This document shows, piece by piece, positions 1 to 6,171 of a stretch of 10,301 bases of DNA. The notes under the pieces are model-generated. The model was not told the origin of the DNA. It saw nothing but the letters and a program-made list of their open reading frames with translations, and did no database searches. The translations under genes were made by a program, and so were the position numbers. The first letter of the stretch is position 1. Every line of letters starts with the position of its first letter. The DNA is from DASUUI01 sp964577965 (GTDB lineage: Bacteria; Gemmatimonadota; Gemmatimonadetes; Gemmatimonadales; Gemmatimonadaceae), in the NCBI GenBank assembly GCA_964577965.1, contig CAZOAT010000085.1:1-10301 (forward strand), read 5' to 3'.

Positions 1-795
1 GAATGGCTGGCGCCGGAGATCGTGATGATTCCTGCGTCGGACGGCGTGCAGATCCCCGCGCACATCTATCGCCCCGAGGAAGTGGGCGCGCAGCCCAACG
101 GCGCGGCGGTGATGTTCATCCACGGCGCTGGTTATCTGCAGAACGTCGGCAACTTCTGGTCGGAGTATCCGCGGGAGTACATGTTCCACCAGTACCTCGC
201 GTCGCAGGGCTACATCGTTCTCGACATAGACTACCGCCACTCGTCAGGATACGGTCACGACTTCAGAACCGCCGTGTACCGCCACCTCGGCGGACGCGAC
301 CTGCAGGATGCGGTGGACGCGTCACGCTGGCTGCAGAGCACGCACGGAATCCCCGGCGAACGCATCGGGATCTACGGCGGCAGCTATGGCGGCTTCATGA
401 CGCTGATGGCGCTGTTCACGCAGCAGCAGCACTTCGGCGCCGGCGCCGCGCTGCGCAGCGTCACCGATTGGGCGCACTACAATCAGGGGTGGACCTCCAA
501 CATTCTGAATCAGCCGCAGAACGACGCGGAGGCGTACCGCCGGTCGTCACCGATCTACTTCGCGGAAGGGCTGCAGGATCCGCTGGTGATACTGCACGGC
601 ATGGAGGACACCAACGTGCATTTCCAGGACGTAGTGCGTCTCACGCAGCGACTGATCGAGCTGGGCAAGACGGACTGGGAGCTTGCAGTGTATCCGGTGG
701 AGGACCATGCCTTCGTGCGACCGTCATCCTGGGCCGATGAATACCGACGGATCTACGAGACCTTCGAGAACAATCTTCCGGCGAGGCAGCCGTAA
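1..795 (+). CDS. S9 family prolyl oligopeptidase, C-terminal catalytic domain (5' partial)
   Basis: Serine peptidase of family S9 (prolyl oligopeptidase/dipeptidyl-peptidase IV type), which cleaves short peptides. The reading frame is open to base 1 (EWLAPEI precedes the first in-window GTG at 22), so this is the 3' part of a longer gene; the beta-propeller half lies outside the window. The alpha/beta-hydrolase domain is complete: an HGAGY oxyanion-hole region, the nucleophile elbow GGSYGG with Ser at 382-384, Asp in HGMEDTN at 607-609, and His in EDHAF at 706-708, in the normal S9 order. The C-terminus FVRPSSWADEYRRI is typical of one S9 subgroup. The stop codon overlaps the ATG of the next gene (TAATG), so the two are probably cotranscribed. 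Whether the protein is exported cannot be judged without its N-terminus. Confidence 0.95.
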   Translation, partial: EWLAPEIVMIPASDGVQIPAHIYRPEEVGAQPNGAAVMFIHGAGYLQNVGNFWSEYPREYMFHQYLASQGYIVLDIDYRHSSGYGHDFRTAVYRHLGGRDLQDAVDASRWLQSTHGIPGERIGIYGGSYGGFMTLMALFTQQQHFGAGAALRSVTDWAHYNQGWTSNILNQPQNDAEAYRRSSPIYFAEGLQDPLVILHGMEDTNVHFQDVVRLTQRLIELGKTDWELAVYPVEDHAFVRPSSWADEYRRIYETFENNLPARQP

Positions 796-986
796 TGTCG
801 CGGCTGGGGGCGTTCGTTGCTCTGGCGCGCCTGGCACTCGTACGAGTGCTTGGAGTACCCGACTACGACGCGTACGTGAGGCATCTGGCGGCTGCGCATC
901 CTGACAGCATGCCGGTTTCGCGCGCGGACTTCGTGAACGAGCGGCTCATCGCCCGGTACTCGAGGCCCGGCGCGAGGTGCTGCTGA
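795..986 (+). CDS. YbdD/YjiX family small protein (DUF466, PF04328)
   Basis: A 63-residue protein matching the YbdD/YjiX family, in length and across its core: GVPDYDAYVRHLAAAHPD, then FVNER, then ARYSRPGARCC at the very C-terminus. E. coli YbdD and YjiX have the same MPDYDxYVxH, HPD and C-terminal RCC elements. The biochemical role is not established. In many bacteria the gene sits directly after cstA or btsT (peptide/pyruvate uptake during starvation). Here it follows an S9 peptidase, its ATG sharing one base with that gene's TAA. A modest GAGG at 783-786 lies 8 bases upstream. The family was once labelled 'putative selenoprotein'; here Cys-Cys is followed by TGA and what lies beyond shows no family similarity, so I read TGA as a true stop. 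No cstA is visible in the window. Confidence 0.9.
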   Translation: MSRLGAFVALARLALVRVLGVPDYDAYVRHLAAAHPDSMPVSRADFVNERLIARYSRPGARCC

Positions 987-1040
987 CGCAGCCAGTCACG
1001 TACTGAACTGCTGAAGCAGCCACTCACCTACTGAACTGCC
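980..1040 (+). repeat. 28-bp imperfect tandem repeat, about 2.2 copies
   Basis: Two adjacent 28-base units, 980-1007 and 1008-1035, agree at 25 of 28 positions; a third copy starts (CTGC) and stops at about 1040. Each unit begins with CTGCTGA(C/A)GCAG, a small dyad with a 4-base stem (CTGC/GCAG) and a 4-base loop. In the first unit that dyad contains the TGA stop codon of ybdD in its loop and has a 5-bp stem (979-983 with 988-992). The function is unknown: it could be a dispersed genomic repeat or an RNA-level element at the end of the transcript. There is no T-run, so it is not a typical intrinsic terminator. Confidence 0.75.
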
Positions 1041-1053
1041 GGCGCGCGCTGGA

Positions 1054-1059
1054 TTGACG
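1054..1059 (+). promoter_or_regulatory. Possible -35 element upstream of the catalase gene
   Basis: TTGACG matches five of six bases of the sigma-70 -35 consensus and lies 80 bases before the catalase ATG, in the 152-bp spacer between ybdD and the catalase. At a spacing of 17 bases the -10 position reads CGGAAT, a poor match, so this is only a candidate. No clear OxyR or PerR operator was recognised. The rest of the spacer holds the tandem repeat at 980-1040 and nothing else I can name. Confidence 0.2.
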
Positions 1060-1126
1060 GGAACTCTGCGCTACCCCGGAATGCTCCTTGCCTCGATGGA
1101 TTCGCTCGCAGCCCGCAGGCGAAACC

Positions 1127-1133
1127 AGGAGAG
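1127..1133 (+). promoter_or_regulatory. Ribosome binding site that sets the catalase start
   Basis: AGGAGAG, five bases before the ATG at 1139. It favours that ATG over the in-frame TTG at 1088, which has no comparable site and would add 17 residues not typical of the family. Confidence 0.75.
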
Positions 1134-1138
1134 CAGCG

Positions 1139-3325
1139 ATGAACCCAGGTAAGCGCGACGACAAGCGTCCGTCCCACGATAACCTTCCGAAGAACTCGAA
1201 AGCGGACCAGCTCGAGGCGCACACCACGGACGGAAGTAACCAGCTCCTGACGACGAACACCGGCGTACCCGTCAACGATGATCAGAATTCGCTGAAGGCC
1301 GGCGCGCGCGGCCCGACGCTGCTCGAGGACTTCATCTTCCGCGAGAAGATGACACACTTCGACCACGAGCGCATTCCGGAGCGCATCGTGCACGCGCGGG
1401 GCGCGGGTGCCCACGGCCACTTCCAGGCCTACCCAAACGCCGCCGCGCTATCTCGCGCCGCCTTTCTCCAGGATCCATCGGTCCAGACTCCGGTGTTTGT
1501 GCGGTTCTCAACAGTCGCCGGGTCGCGTGGCTCGACTGATCTGCCGCGCGACGCGCGCGGGTTTGCCGTGAAGTTCTACACCTCGGAGGGCAACTACGAC
1601 CTCGTTGGGAACAACATCCCGGTGTTCTTCATCCAGGACGCGATGAAGTTCCCCGACCTCGTGCATGCGGTCAAGCCGGAGCCTCACAACGAGATCCCGC
1701 AGGCAACAGCCGCTCACGATACCTTCTGGGACTTCATATCCGTGATGCCCGAGTCGCTTCACATGGTCATGTGGGCGATGTCCGACCGCGCGATCCCTCG
1801 CAGCTTTCGGATGATGGAAGGGTTCGGCGTCCACACATTCCGCCTCATCGACGCCGAGGGCGCGTCGCGGTTCGTGAAGTTCCACTGGAAACCGCTGCTC
1901 GGGATGCATTCCGTCGTCTGGGACGAGGCGGTCGTGATCTCCGGCGCGGACCCCGACTTCCACCGCCGCGACCTCTGGGAAGCAATCGAACAGGGGCACT
2001 ATCCCGAGTGGGAGCTCGGCGTGCAGGTCGTCGAGGAATCTGAAGAGTTCGACTTCGACTTCGACCTGCTCGACCCGACGAAGATCATCCCGGAGGAGCT
2101 TGTTCCTGTGCAGCGGATCGGGAAGATGACCCTCATGCGTAACCCGGACAACTTCTTCGCCGAGACGGAGCAGATCGCATTCCATCCGGGACATGTCGTG
2201 CCGGGGATCGACTTCTCGAACGACCCCCTGCTGCAGGGGCGGCTCTTCTCCTATACAGATACGCAGCTGCTGCGGCTCGGCGGCCCGAACTTTCAGGAGA
2301 TTCCGATCAATCGTCCCGTCGCGCCGGTGCACAACAACCAGCGGGACGGCCACATGCGGCAGACGATCGACCGGGGCCGAACGGCGCACGGCCCCAACAC
2401 CCTCGCCCGCGGCTGTCCGATGCAGGCGGGCGCGGCGCAGGGAGGCTTCGTAAGCCACACGGAGAAGATCGACGCGAACAAGGTTCGCGCGCGGAGCGAC
2501 AGCTTCCACGACCATTACTCGCAGGCAGCGCTGTTCTACAACAGTCAGACGCCGGTCGAGCAGCAGCACATGGTGGACGCGCTCAGGTTCGAGCTCGGCA
2601 AGGTCGAGACGGTCGCGATCCGTGAGCGGATGCTGGTACACCTGCGGCGAATCGACGAGTCACTCGCGACACAGGTCGCCGAAGGACTTGGCCTCGACAT
2701 TCCCGCCAGCTCCGACGTGCATCTCAACATGAGCATCCCGGCCGATACGGATCCCGCCGAGGTGCAGCCGAGGCCTCCGAAGCCGGGCAAGCGATCGGTG
2801 AAGACGTCCCCCGCGCTCAGCATGACGAGCCTTCCAGGGTCAGGCATCCGTACGCGGCGCGTGGCGATCGTTGTCGCGGACGGAGCAGACCGCGCCGACA
2901 TCGAGCGACTCGTGAGCGCCCTCGAGGCTGAAGGCGCCATGGCGAAGCTCGTCGCGCCGCGTCTCGGCAACGTTATGATGGCCGACGGCGGTGAGCGTCC
3001 GATCGATTTCAGCTTCCTGACGACGAGTTCGGCGCTTTTCGATTCGGTTTTCGTGCCGAGTGGCGAGGCGAGCGTCCAGGCACTGATGAAGCTGGATGCG
3101 GCGCACGAGTTCGTGCGTATGGCCTACAGGCACTTAAAGCCAATCGGAGCGACCGGACACGGTGTCGAGCTCGTGCGCGCGGCGATCGCTGGGCTCCGGC
3201 CCGGCGGGAAGCCGGCGACGATCGATGCACCGGGAGTCGTCACGTCGAGCGGCGCTCTCGGCGAATCGACGACGAGGGAGTTCGTTGCCGCGATGGAGCA
3301 GAACAGGCATTGGGACCGGGCATAG
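1139..3325 (+). CDS. katE: Large-subunit monofunctional heme catalase, HPII/KatE type
   Basis: Breaks hydrogen peroxide into water and oxygen in the cytoplasm. The protein has 728 residues, close to E. coli HPII (753) and far above small-subunit catalases (about 500). Seen in order: a hydrophilic N-terminal arm (1-60); the distal-heme His85 in ERIVHARGAGAHG; RFSTVAGSRGSTD; the active-site Asn in VGNNIPVFFIQD (158-159); and the proximal Tyr372 in RLFSYTDTQ. His349 lies 23 residues before that Tyr, the same spacing as the HPII His392-Tyr415 pair that forms a covalent bond, so the cross-link may be present. From about residue 560 there is a DJ-1/GATase1-like domain (TRRVAIVVADGAD...), where the usual Cys elbow reads ATGHG, so it is probably not an enzyme. 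It stands alone and converges with the reductase gene at 3365. Annotation as the large clade is secure; the symbol is by family. Confidence 0.97.
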   Translation: MNPGKRDDKRPSHDNLPKNSKADQLEAHTTDGSNQLLTTNTGVPVNDDQNSLKAGARGPTLLEDFIFREKMTHFDHERIPERIVHARGAGAHGHFQAYPNAAALSRAAFLQDPSVQTPVFVRFSTVAGSRGSTDLPRDARGFAVKFYTSEGNYDLVGNNIPVFFIQDAMKFPDLVHAVKPEPHNEIPQATAAHDTFWDFISVMPESLHMVMWAMSDRAIPRSFRMMEGFGVHTFRLIDAEGASRFVKFHWKPLLGMHSVVWDEAVVISGADPDFHRRDLWEAIEQGHYPEWELGVQVVEESEEFDFDFDLLDPTKIIPEELVPVQRIGKMTLMRNPDNFFAETEQIAFHPGHVVPGIDFSNDPLLQGRLFSYTDTQLLRLGGPNFQEIPINRPVAPVHNNQRDGHMRQTIDRGRTAHGPNTLARGCPMQAGAAQGGFVSHTEKIDANKVRARSDSFHDHYSQAALFYNSQTPVEQQHMVDALRFELGKVETVAIRERMLVHLRRIDESLATQVAEGLGLDIPASSDVHLNMSIPADTDPAEVQPRPPKPGKRSVKTSPALSMTSLPGSGIRTRRVAIVVADGADRADIERLVSALEAEGAMAKLVAPRLGNVMMADGGERPIDFSFLTTSSALFDSVFVPSGEASVQALMKLDAAHEFVRMAYRHLKPIGATGHGVELVRAAIAGLRPGGKPATIDAPGVVTSSGALGESTTREFVAAMEQNRHWDRA

Positions 3326-3340
3326 CAGGGTGTCGCCTGC
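3325..3340. terminator. Weak hairpin between converging catalase and reductase genes
   Basis: GCAGG (3325-3329) can pair with CCTGC (3336-3340) around a 6-base loop, in the 39-bp gap between two converging stop codons. A longer-range pair, CCGGGC at 3316-3321 with GCCCGG at 3359-3364, encloses it. There is no T-run on either side, so intrinsic termination is uncertain; the position is the main support. Confidence 0.25.
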
Positions 3341-3364
3341 CCGGCCCAGTCCGTGTGAGCCCGG

Positions 3365-4540
3365 CTAGCTCAGCGGGATCCGGCCGGGAAGCTCCTCACG
3401 CTGCGCCGGCCGCGAATCGGTGATCAGCGCGCGCGCCGCATCCACCTGGCCGAAAACGCCCCATAGCAGCACGCCTTTTACACGGCCTTCGTTCAGATAG
3501 TATACCACGCCTTCCTTCAACTCTTCCTTCCAGTCGGCGACAGTGTCGAGCCGCGAGTCCGTCTGCCCGACGGCTTCGTAACCAAGATCGAAGAGGTCGG
3601 AGTAGAAGAAGGGAATGTGCGTGTACGGGGTGTCATCTCCCGCCATTGCCCGGCCGGCGGCGTGCCCCATGGTGACGGCGTTGTCCTCGTGCTCGACACG
3701 CATCCTGCCCAGCTCCGGCACAGACGCGCGCGCGACGTCTCCCGCCGCAAAGATGTCGCGCTTCGAGGTACGCAGCTGCTCGTCAACGACGATCCCGTCT
3801 TCGACATTCAGTCCAGCGGCCGAGGCCAGCTCCGTCGCGGGGATGATTCCCAGCCCTGCGATCACCGCGTCAGCGGTGACCGGACCGTTCTCCGTCTCGA
3901 CGGTGAATTGCGAGCCGTTCCTGGCAACGCGCTTCACGCTCTCGCCACTCTTCACAGTCACTCCCTTCTCGCCGTAGTAACCGTTGATCGAGCGGGAAAG
4001 ATCCGCGGGAAAGATCCTCGCGCCGATCCCGGGCTCCGGAAAAAGCATCGTCACGTCGCAACCGTTCATCGCCAGTGCCGCTGCGATCTCGGAGCCGATG
4101 AACCCGCCGCCGATCACGACGAACCGTTTGTGCTGAGCGGCGAGCTCGCGAACGCGATTGTAATCCTGCACAGTACGGAAGTAGATGACGCCGTCGTTGT
4201 CGCCGGGCAGGTGGCGGGGCACGCCGCCGGTCGCAAGCAGCAGCCTGTCGTAACGGTGCCCCACGCCACGCTCATCGGTCACCTGCTTCTGCGCGACGTC
4301 GAGCTTCGCGGCGCGCGTTCCGAGAACGAGGTCCACGCCATGCTCCTCGGTGTGCTTCCAGATGCTGTCCAGCGGCTCGCCCTTCCACAGCGCCTTGGTG
4401 AGCGGTGGGCGCGCGTAAGGCGCATAGGGCTCGGCGCTCAGAATCCTTATGGCGCTATCGCGGTCGAGCTCACGGATGCCGCGGACCGCCGCGTCCGCCG
4501 TCATTCCGCCGCCGACTATCAAATAACGAGCGTCCGTCAC
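3365..4540 (-). CDS. FAD/NAD(P)H-dependent oxidoreductase, rubredoxin/ferredoxin reductase or AIF-like
   Basis: A 391-residue flavoprotein that should move electrons from NAD(P)H through FAD to a carrier or other acceptor; the partner is not encoded here. Two Rossmann folds are visible: the FAD motif LIVGGGMTAD near residue 10 followed by PYARPPLTK (41-49), and the NAD(P) motif VIGGGFIGSE (142-151). The second FAD motif IFAAGDVA is at 263-270, followed by VEHEDNAVTMG and PFFYSDLFDLGYEAVG, typical of the AIF/BphA4/rubredoxin-reductase group. No CxxC redox pair is present, so it is not a disulfide reductase. The start is GTG at 4538-4540, with GGAGGT five bases upstream lying inside the end of folE; the folE TGA is one base away, so translation is probably coupled. 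The product is sure at family level, the electron acceptor unknown. Confidence 0.92.
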   Translation of the reverse strand: MTDARYLIVGGGMTADAAVRGIRELDRDSAIRILSAEPYAPYARPPLTKALWKGEPLDSIWKHTEEHGVDLVLGTRAAKLDVAQKQVTDERGVGHRYDRLLLATGGVPRHLPGDNDGVIYFRTVQDYNRVRELAAQHKRFVVIGGGFIGSEIAAALAMNGCDVTMLFPEPGIGARIFPADLSRSINGYYGEKGVTVKSGESVKRVARNGSQFTVETENGPVTADAVIAGLGIIPATELASAAGLNVEDGIVVDEQLRTSKRDIFAAGDVARASVPELGRMRVEHEDNAVTMGHAAGRAMAGDDTPYTHIPFFYSDLFDLGYEAVGQTDSRLDTVADWKEELKEGVVYYLNEGRVKGVLLWGVFGQVDAARALITDSRPAQREELPGRIPLS

Positions 4541-4541
4541 G

Positions 4542-5192
4542 TCACACCTCCGGGAGCGAGCGGGAAGCGCGGACCCGCTCGAAGAATTCCTGTTTTAGCG
4601 GCTGCTCCTCGAGCGTCCCGCGGAGCGCCAGCGTGGAGGTTACCGCGCCGGGTGTGGAGATGCCGCGCATCTCCATGCACAGGTGCCTGGCCTCAGTAAG
4701 CACCGCGACCCCCGCCGCTCCGGTTTCCTGAATGAGCAAGGATGCCGTTTCTTCCGTAAGCCGTTCCTGAACCTGCGGCCGCCGCGCGTAGTACTCCAGG
4801 GCACGCGCGAGTTTGGACAGCCCGACAAGCCGCTCGCCGGGCACGTAGCCGATGTGCGCCCGGCCAAAGAATGGAAGAAAGTGATGCGCGCACATCGAGT
4901 AGAACGGTACGGCAGCGAGGACGATCATGGCCGTCCTGCTCCCCGTGTTCGGGAAGGTCGTCAGTCGCGGCAGCGCTTCATCGTCCAGTCCCGCGAACAG
5001 TTCGGCATACGCCCTCGCCACCCGGGCGGGGGTGTCGGCCAGGTGCGGATCCGCGGTGTCGAGTCCGAGCGACTGGAGAAAGCCCCGGAAGGCTGTTTCT
5101 GCTCCGGCATGCGGCGCCGGTGCTGGCCGGGCGGGGAGCGCGGAATCGGACCCGTGCTGCGGCGGGAAGATTAACTGAGCGGCAGCTGACAT
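4542..5192 (-). CDS. folE: GTP cyclohydrolase I (FolE type)
   Basis: Converts GTP to 7,8-dihydroneopterin triphosphate, the first step towards tetrahydrofolate, biopterin and some deazapurines. The 216-residue protein has the zinc and catalytic residues of type I FolE: Cys101, His103 and His104 in FYSMCAHHFLPFFG, and Cys172 in EARHLCMEMRGI, equivalent to E. coli Cys110, His112, His113 and Cys181. The family blocks GYVPGERLVGLSKLAR and RRPQVQERLTEE are also present. The first 30 residues are Ala/Pro-rich and not conserved. The ATG at 5190-5192 has GAGAGG three bases upstream. It is the first gene of a two-gene unit with the downstream reductase (one-base gap) and diverges from a COG2345 regulator. 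That pairing suggests either a redox-linked pterin function or regulation by the neighbour; both are inference. Confidence 0.97.
   Translation of the reverse strand: MSAAAQLIFPPQHGSDSALPARPAPAPHAGAETAFRGFLQSLGLDTADPHLADTPARVARAYAELFAGLDDEALPRLTTFPNTGSRTAMIVLAAVPFYSMCAHHFLPFFGRAHIGYVPGERLVGLSKLARALEYYARRPQVQERLTEETASLLIQETGAAGVAVLTEARHLCMEMRGISTPGAVTSTLALRGTLEEQPLKQEFFERVRASRSLPEV
4546..4551 (-). promoter_or_regulatory. Ribosome binding site inside folE for the reductase
   Basis: On the minus strand GGAGGT lies five bases before the GTG at 4540 and is built from the last codons of folE (Glu-Val-stop). This supports the GTG as the true start and coupled translation of the two genes. Confidence 0.8.
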
Positions 5193-5283
5193 TCGCCTCT
5201 CTAAAATAGTTAGTATTAGTTTAACAAATGGACCACAGCGCGCAAACCCTCAATGACGGCAACTCCCGTTTTACATTAGGCCG
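5193..5283. promoter_or_regulatory. Divergent promoter/operator region between folE and the regulator gene
   Basis: The 91-bp spacer holds the promoters of two diverging genes. The folE-proximal part, 5201-5228, is strikingly AT-rich against the GC-rich surroundings. It carries TAGT three times (5207-5210, 5211-5214, 5217-5220) and a weak dyad GTTA-N9-TAAC (5210-5226). These are plausible -10 and operator sequences, but I cannot match them to a known operator. On the folE strand TTGTTA and TATTTT resemble -35 and -10 boxes, at an unusually short 13-base spacing. Confidence 0.5.
5272..5277 (+). promoter_or_regulatory. Possible -10 box placing the regulator transcript start at its ATG
   Basis: TACATT matches four of six bases of TATAAT and ends six bases before the ATG at 5284. 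If it is used, transcription would begin at or next to the start codon and give a leaderless mRNA. That agrees with the lack of a proper Shine-Dalgarno sequence there. No convincing -35 was found. Confidence 0.2.
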
Positions 5284-5985
5284 ATGGCACGCGCGAAACT
5301 GGAGGATGAGATCGCCGGACTGGCGGTGCTGAACGAGCCCGCGAGGCGCGCTTTGTATTTCCACGTGCTGCAGCAGCCCGGCGAGGTGACACGCGACTCT
5401 GCCGCGGCCGCCGTCGGGATTCCGCGCAACACGGCAGGGTTTCACCTCGACCGGCTTGCGGAGGAGGGCCTGCTCGACGTCAGCTACCGGCGGCTCAGCG
5501 GCCGGGTGGGTCCGGGTGCGGGGCGGCCGTCGAAGTTGTACCGACGTTCCGGCAGGGAGCTGGCCGCCAGCGTCCCACCGCGCAGCTACGATCTCGCCGC
5601 TCAGCTACTCGCTACGGCCGTGGACAGAGGAGGCGGGCCGAAGACGTTGCGCGCGCTGCAGGATTCCGCCCGGGCAACGGGGACTGCAATTGGTTCCGCC
5701 GCTCGCACCGCCGCAGGACCACGTGCCGGCGTGCGCCGCCTCGCCGGTGCGATCGTGAACGCCCTCGTTGTGCACGGCTATGCGCCAGAGGTCGTCTCCT
5801 CCGAGATCCGGCTGCGCAATTGCCCGTTCCACGCGCTTGTCGCTGAACACCGCGAGCTGGTATGCGGGATGAACCTGGCGCTGATCGAGGGAATCGTGGA
5901 AGGCGCTCGCGCCGGCGGCGTCAGGCCAGAGCTGCTCCCGCGACTTGGCTTCTGCTGCGTGTCTCTCCGGCTGGGCTCCCGGTAG
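5284..5985 (+). CDS. ArsR-like winged-helix transcriptional regulator, COG2345 type, with C-terminal cysteines
   Basis: A 233-residue DNA-binding regulator. Residues about 10-90 form a winged helix: LNEPARRALYFHVL, then GIPRNTAGFHLDRLAEEGLL as the recognition region, and a Gly/Arg-rich wing ending in GRPSKLYR. The C-terminal part has the pattern of the predicted ArsR-family group COG2345, related to SufR: Cys180 in RNCPFHAL, Cys194 in ELVCGMN, and Cys224-Cys225 in GFCCVSL. SufR proteins bind an iron-sulfur cluster through such cysteines; here the spacing is C-x13-C-x29-CC rather than the four-Cys SufR spacing, so metal or cluster binding is possible but inferred. It diverges from folE and the reductase, making them its likely targets, together with itself. 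The ATG at 5284 lacks a clear ribosome site. Confidence 0.88.
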   Translation: MARAKLEDEIAGLAVLNEPARRALYFHVLQQPGEVTRDSAAAAVGIPRNTAGFHLDRLAEEGLLDVSYRRLSGRVGPGAGRPSKLYRRSGRELAASVPPRSYDLAAQLLATAVDRGGGPKTLRALQDSARATGTAIGSAARTAAGPRAGVRRLAGAIVNALVVHGYAPEVVSSEIRLRNCPFHALVAEHRELVCGMNLALIEGIVEGARAGGVRPELLPRLGFCCVSLRLGSR

Positions 5986-5993
5986 CGATCCGG

Positions 5994-6016
5994 CCTGGTC
6001 CGGGGCCCCGGACAGG
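5994..6016 (+). terminator. Strong GC hairpin after the regulator gene
   Basis: A perfect 16-bp palindrome, GTCCGGGGCCCCGGAC (5998-6013), extended by CCT/AGG with one bulged G, starts eight bases after the regulator stop codon. It would fold into a very stable stem. No T-run follows, so it may act as a non-classical terminator or an mRNA end-protecting stem; an operator role is also possible. Confidence 0.45.
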
Positions 6017-6101
6017 TGAACGCGGAAGATGCGTGCGAGCATCACGCACCAGGGACACGCCCCGATATCCTCCTTGCGTGACCCTGCCACGGCCCCCAAC
6101 G

Positions 6102-6115
6102 TTTTGCGCGCAAAA
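6102..6115. promoter_or_regulatory. Perfect 14-bp palindrome, candidate operator
   Basis: TTTTGCGCGCAAAA is perfectly self-complementary and centred about 63 bases before the transporter ATG. Its AT arms and GC core stand out from the local sequence and suit a dimeric regulator. The binding protein is unknown; no known operator is matched with confidence. Confidence 0.35.
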
Positions 6116-6171
6116 ATCCGGCTGATCCGCCGGCGGGTGTCCGGTGATCGCCTTGACGCGCCCGGACGCAC

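Larger units (their letters stand above)
5986..6171. other. Non-coding spacer with several dyads upstream of the transporter
   Basis: 186 bases without a supportable gene. Besides the hairpin at 5994-6016 it holds alternative stems around 6028-6048 (GATGC/GCATC and TGCGTG/CACGCA, which exclude each other), the 14-bp palindrome at 6102-6115, and CCGGC/GCCGG (6118-6133). No known riboswitch core was recognised. The promoter of the downstream transporter must lie here, but I see no convincing -35/-10 pair. Confidence 0.5.

Noticed and set aside
984..1033. UGA at the ybdD end read as selenocysteine, as the family's old name suggests
   Set aside because: The protein already ends in the family's Cys-Cys; the read-through sequence (16 more codons to the next TGA) is made of the tandem repeat and resembles nothing conserved.
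1060..1064. GGAAC as an ECF-sigma -35 element before the catalase
   Set aside because: No matching -10 element is found at 16-17 bases, and the 5-mer is expected often by chance.
1088..1138. In-frame TTG start adding 17 residues to the catalase
   Set aside because: It has no ribosome site, whereas ATG 1139 has AGGAGAG at five bases.
2047..2070. Repeated TTCGAC (Phe-Asp) codons in the catalase as a microsatellite
   Set aside because: The acidic FDFDLLDPTK block is a conserved part of catalases, so the repetition follows from the protein.
1508..2641. A 377-codon open frame on the minus strand inside the catalase gene
   Set aside because: Composition is Arg/Glu/His/Val-rich without motifs and it lies wholly opposite conserved catalase blocks.
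3617..4699. A 360-codon plus-strand frame opposite the reductase and the folE end
   Set aside because: No domain is visible, and both minus-strand genes have intact catalytic and cofactor motifs.
6016..6081. Possible 21-codon leader peptide starting with GTG upstream of the transporter
   Set aside because: It has no run of a regulatory amino acid, no convincing ribosome site and no family resemblance.
6153..6158. TTGACG as a -35 box for the transporter
   Set aside because: It lies only 13 bases before the ATG, too close for a promoter serving this start.
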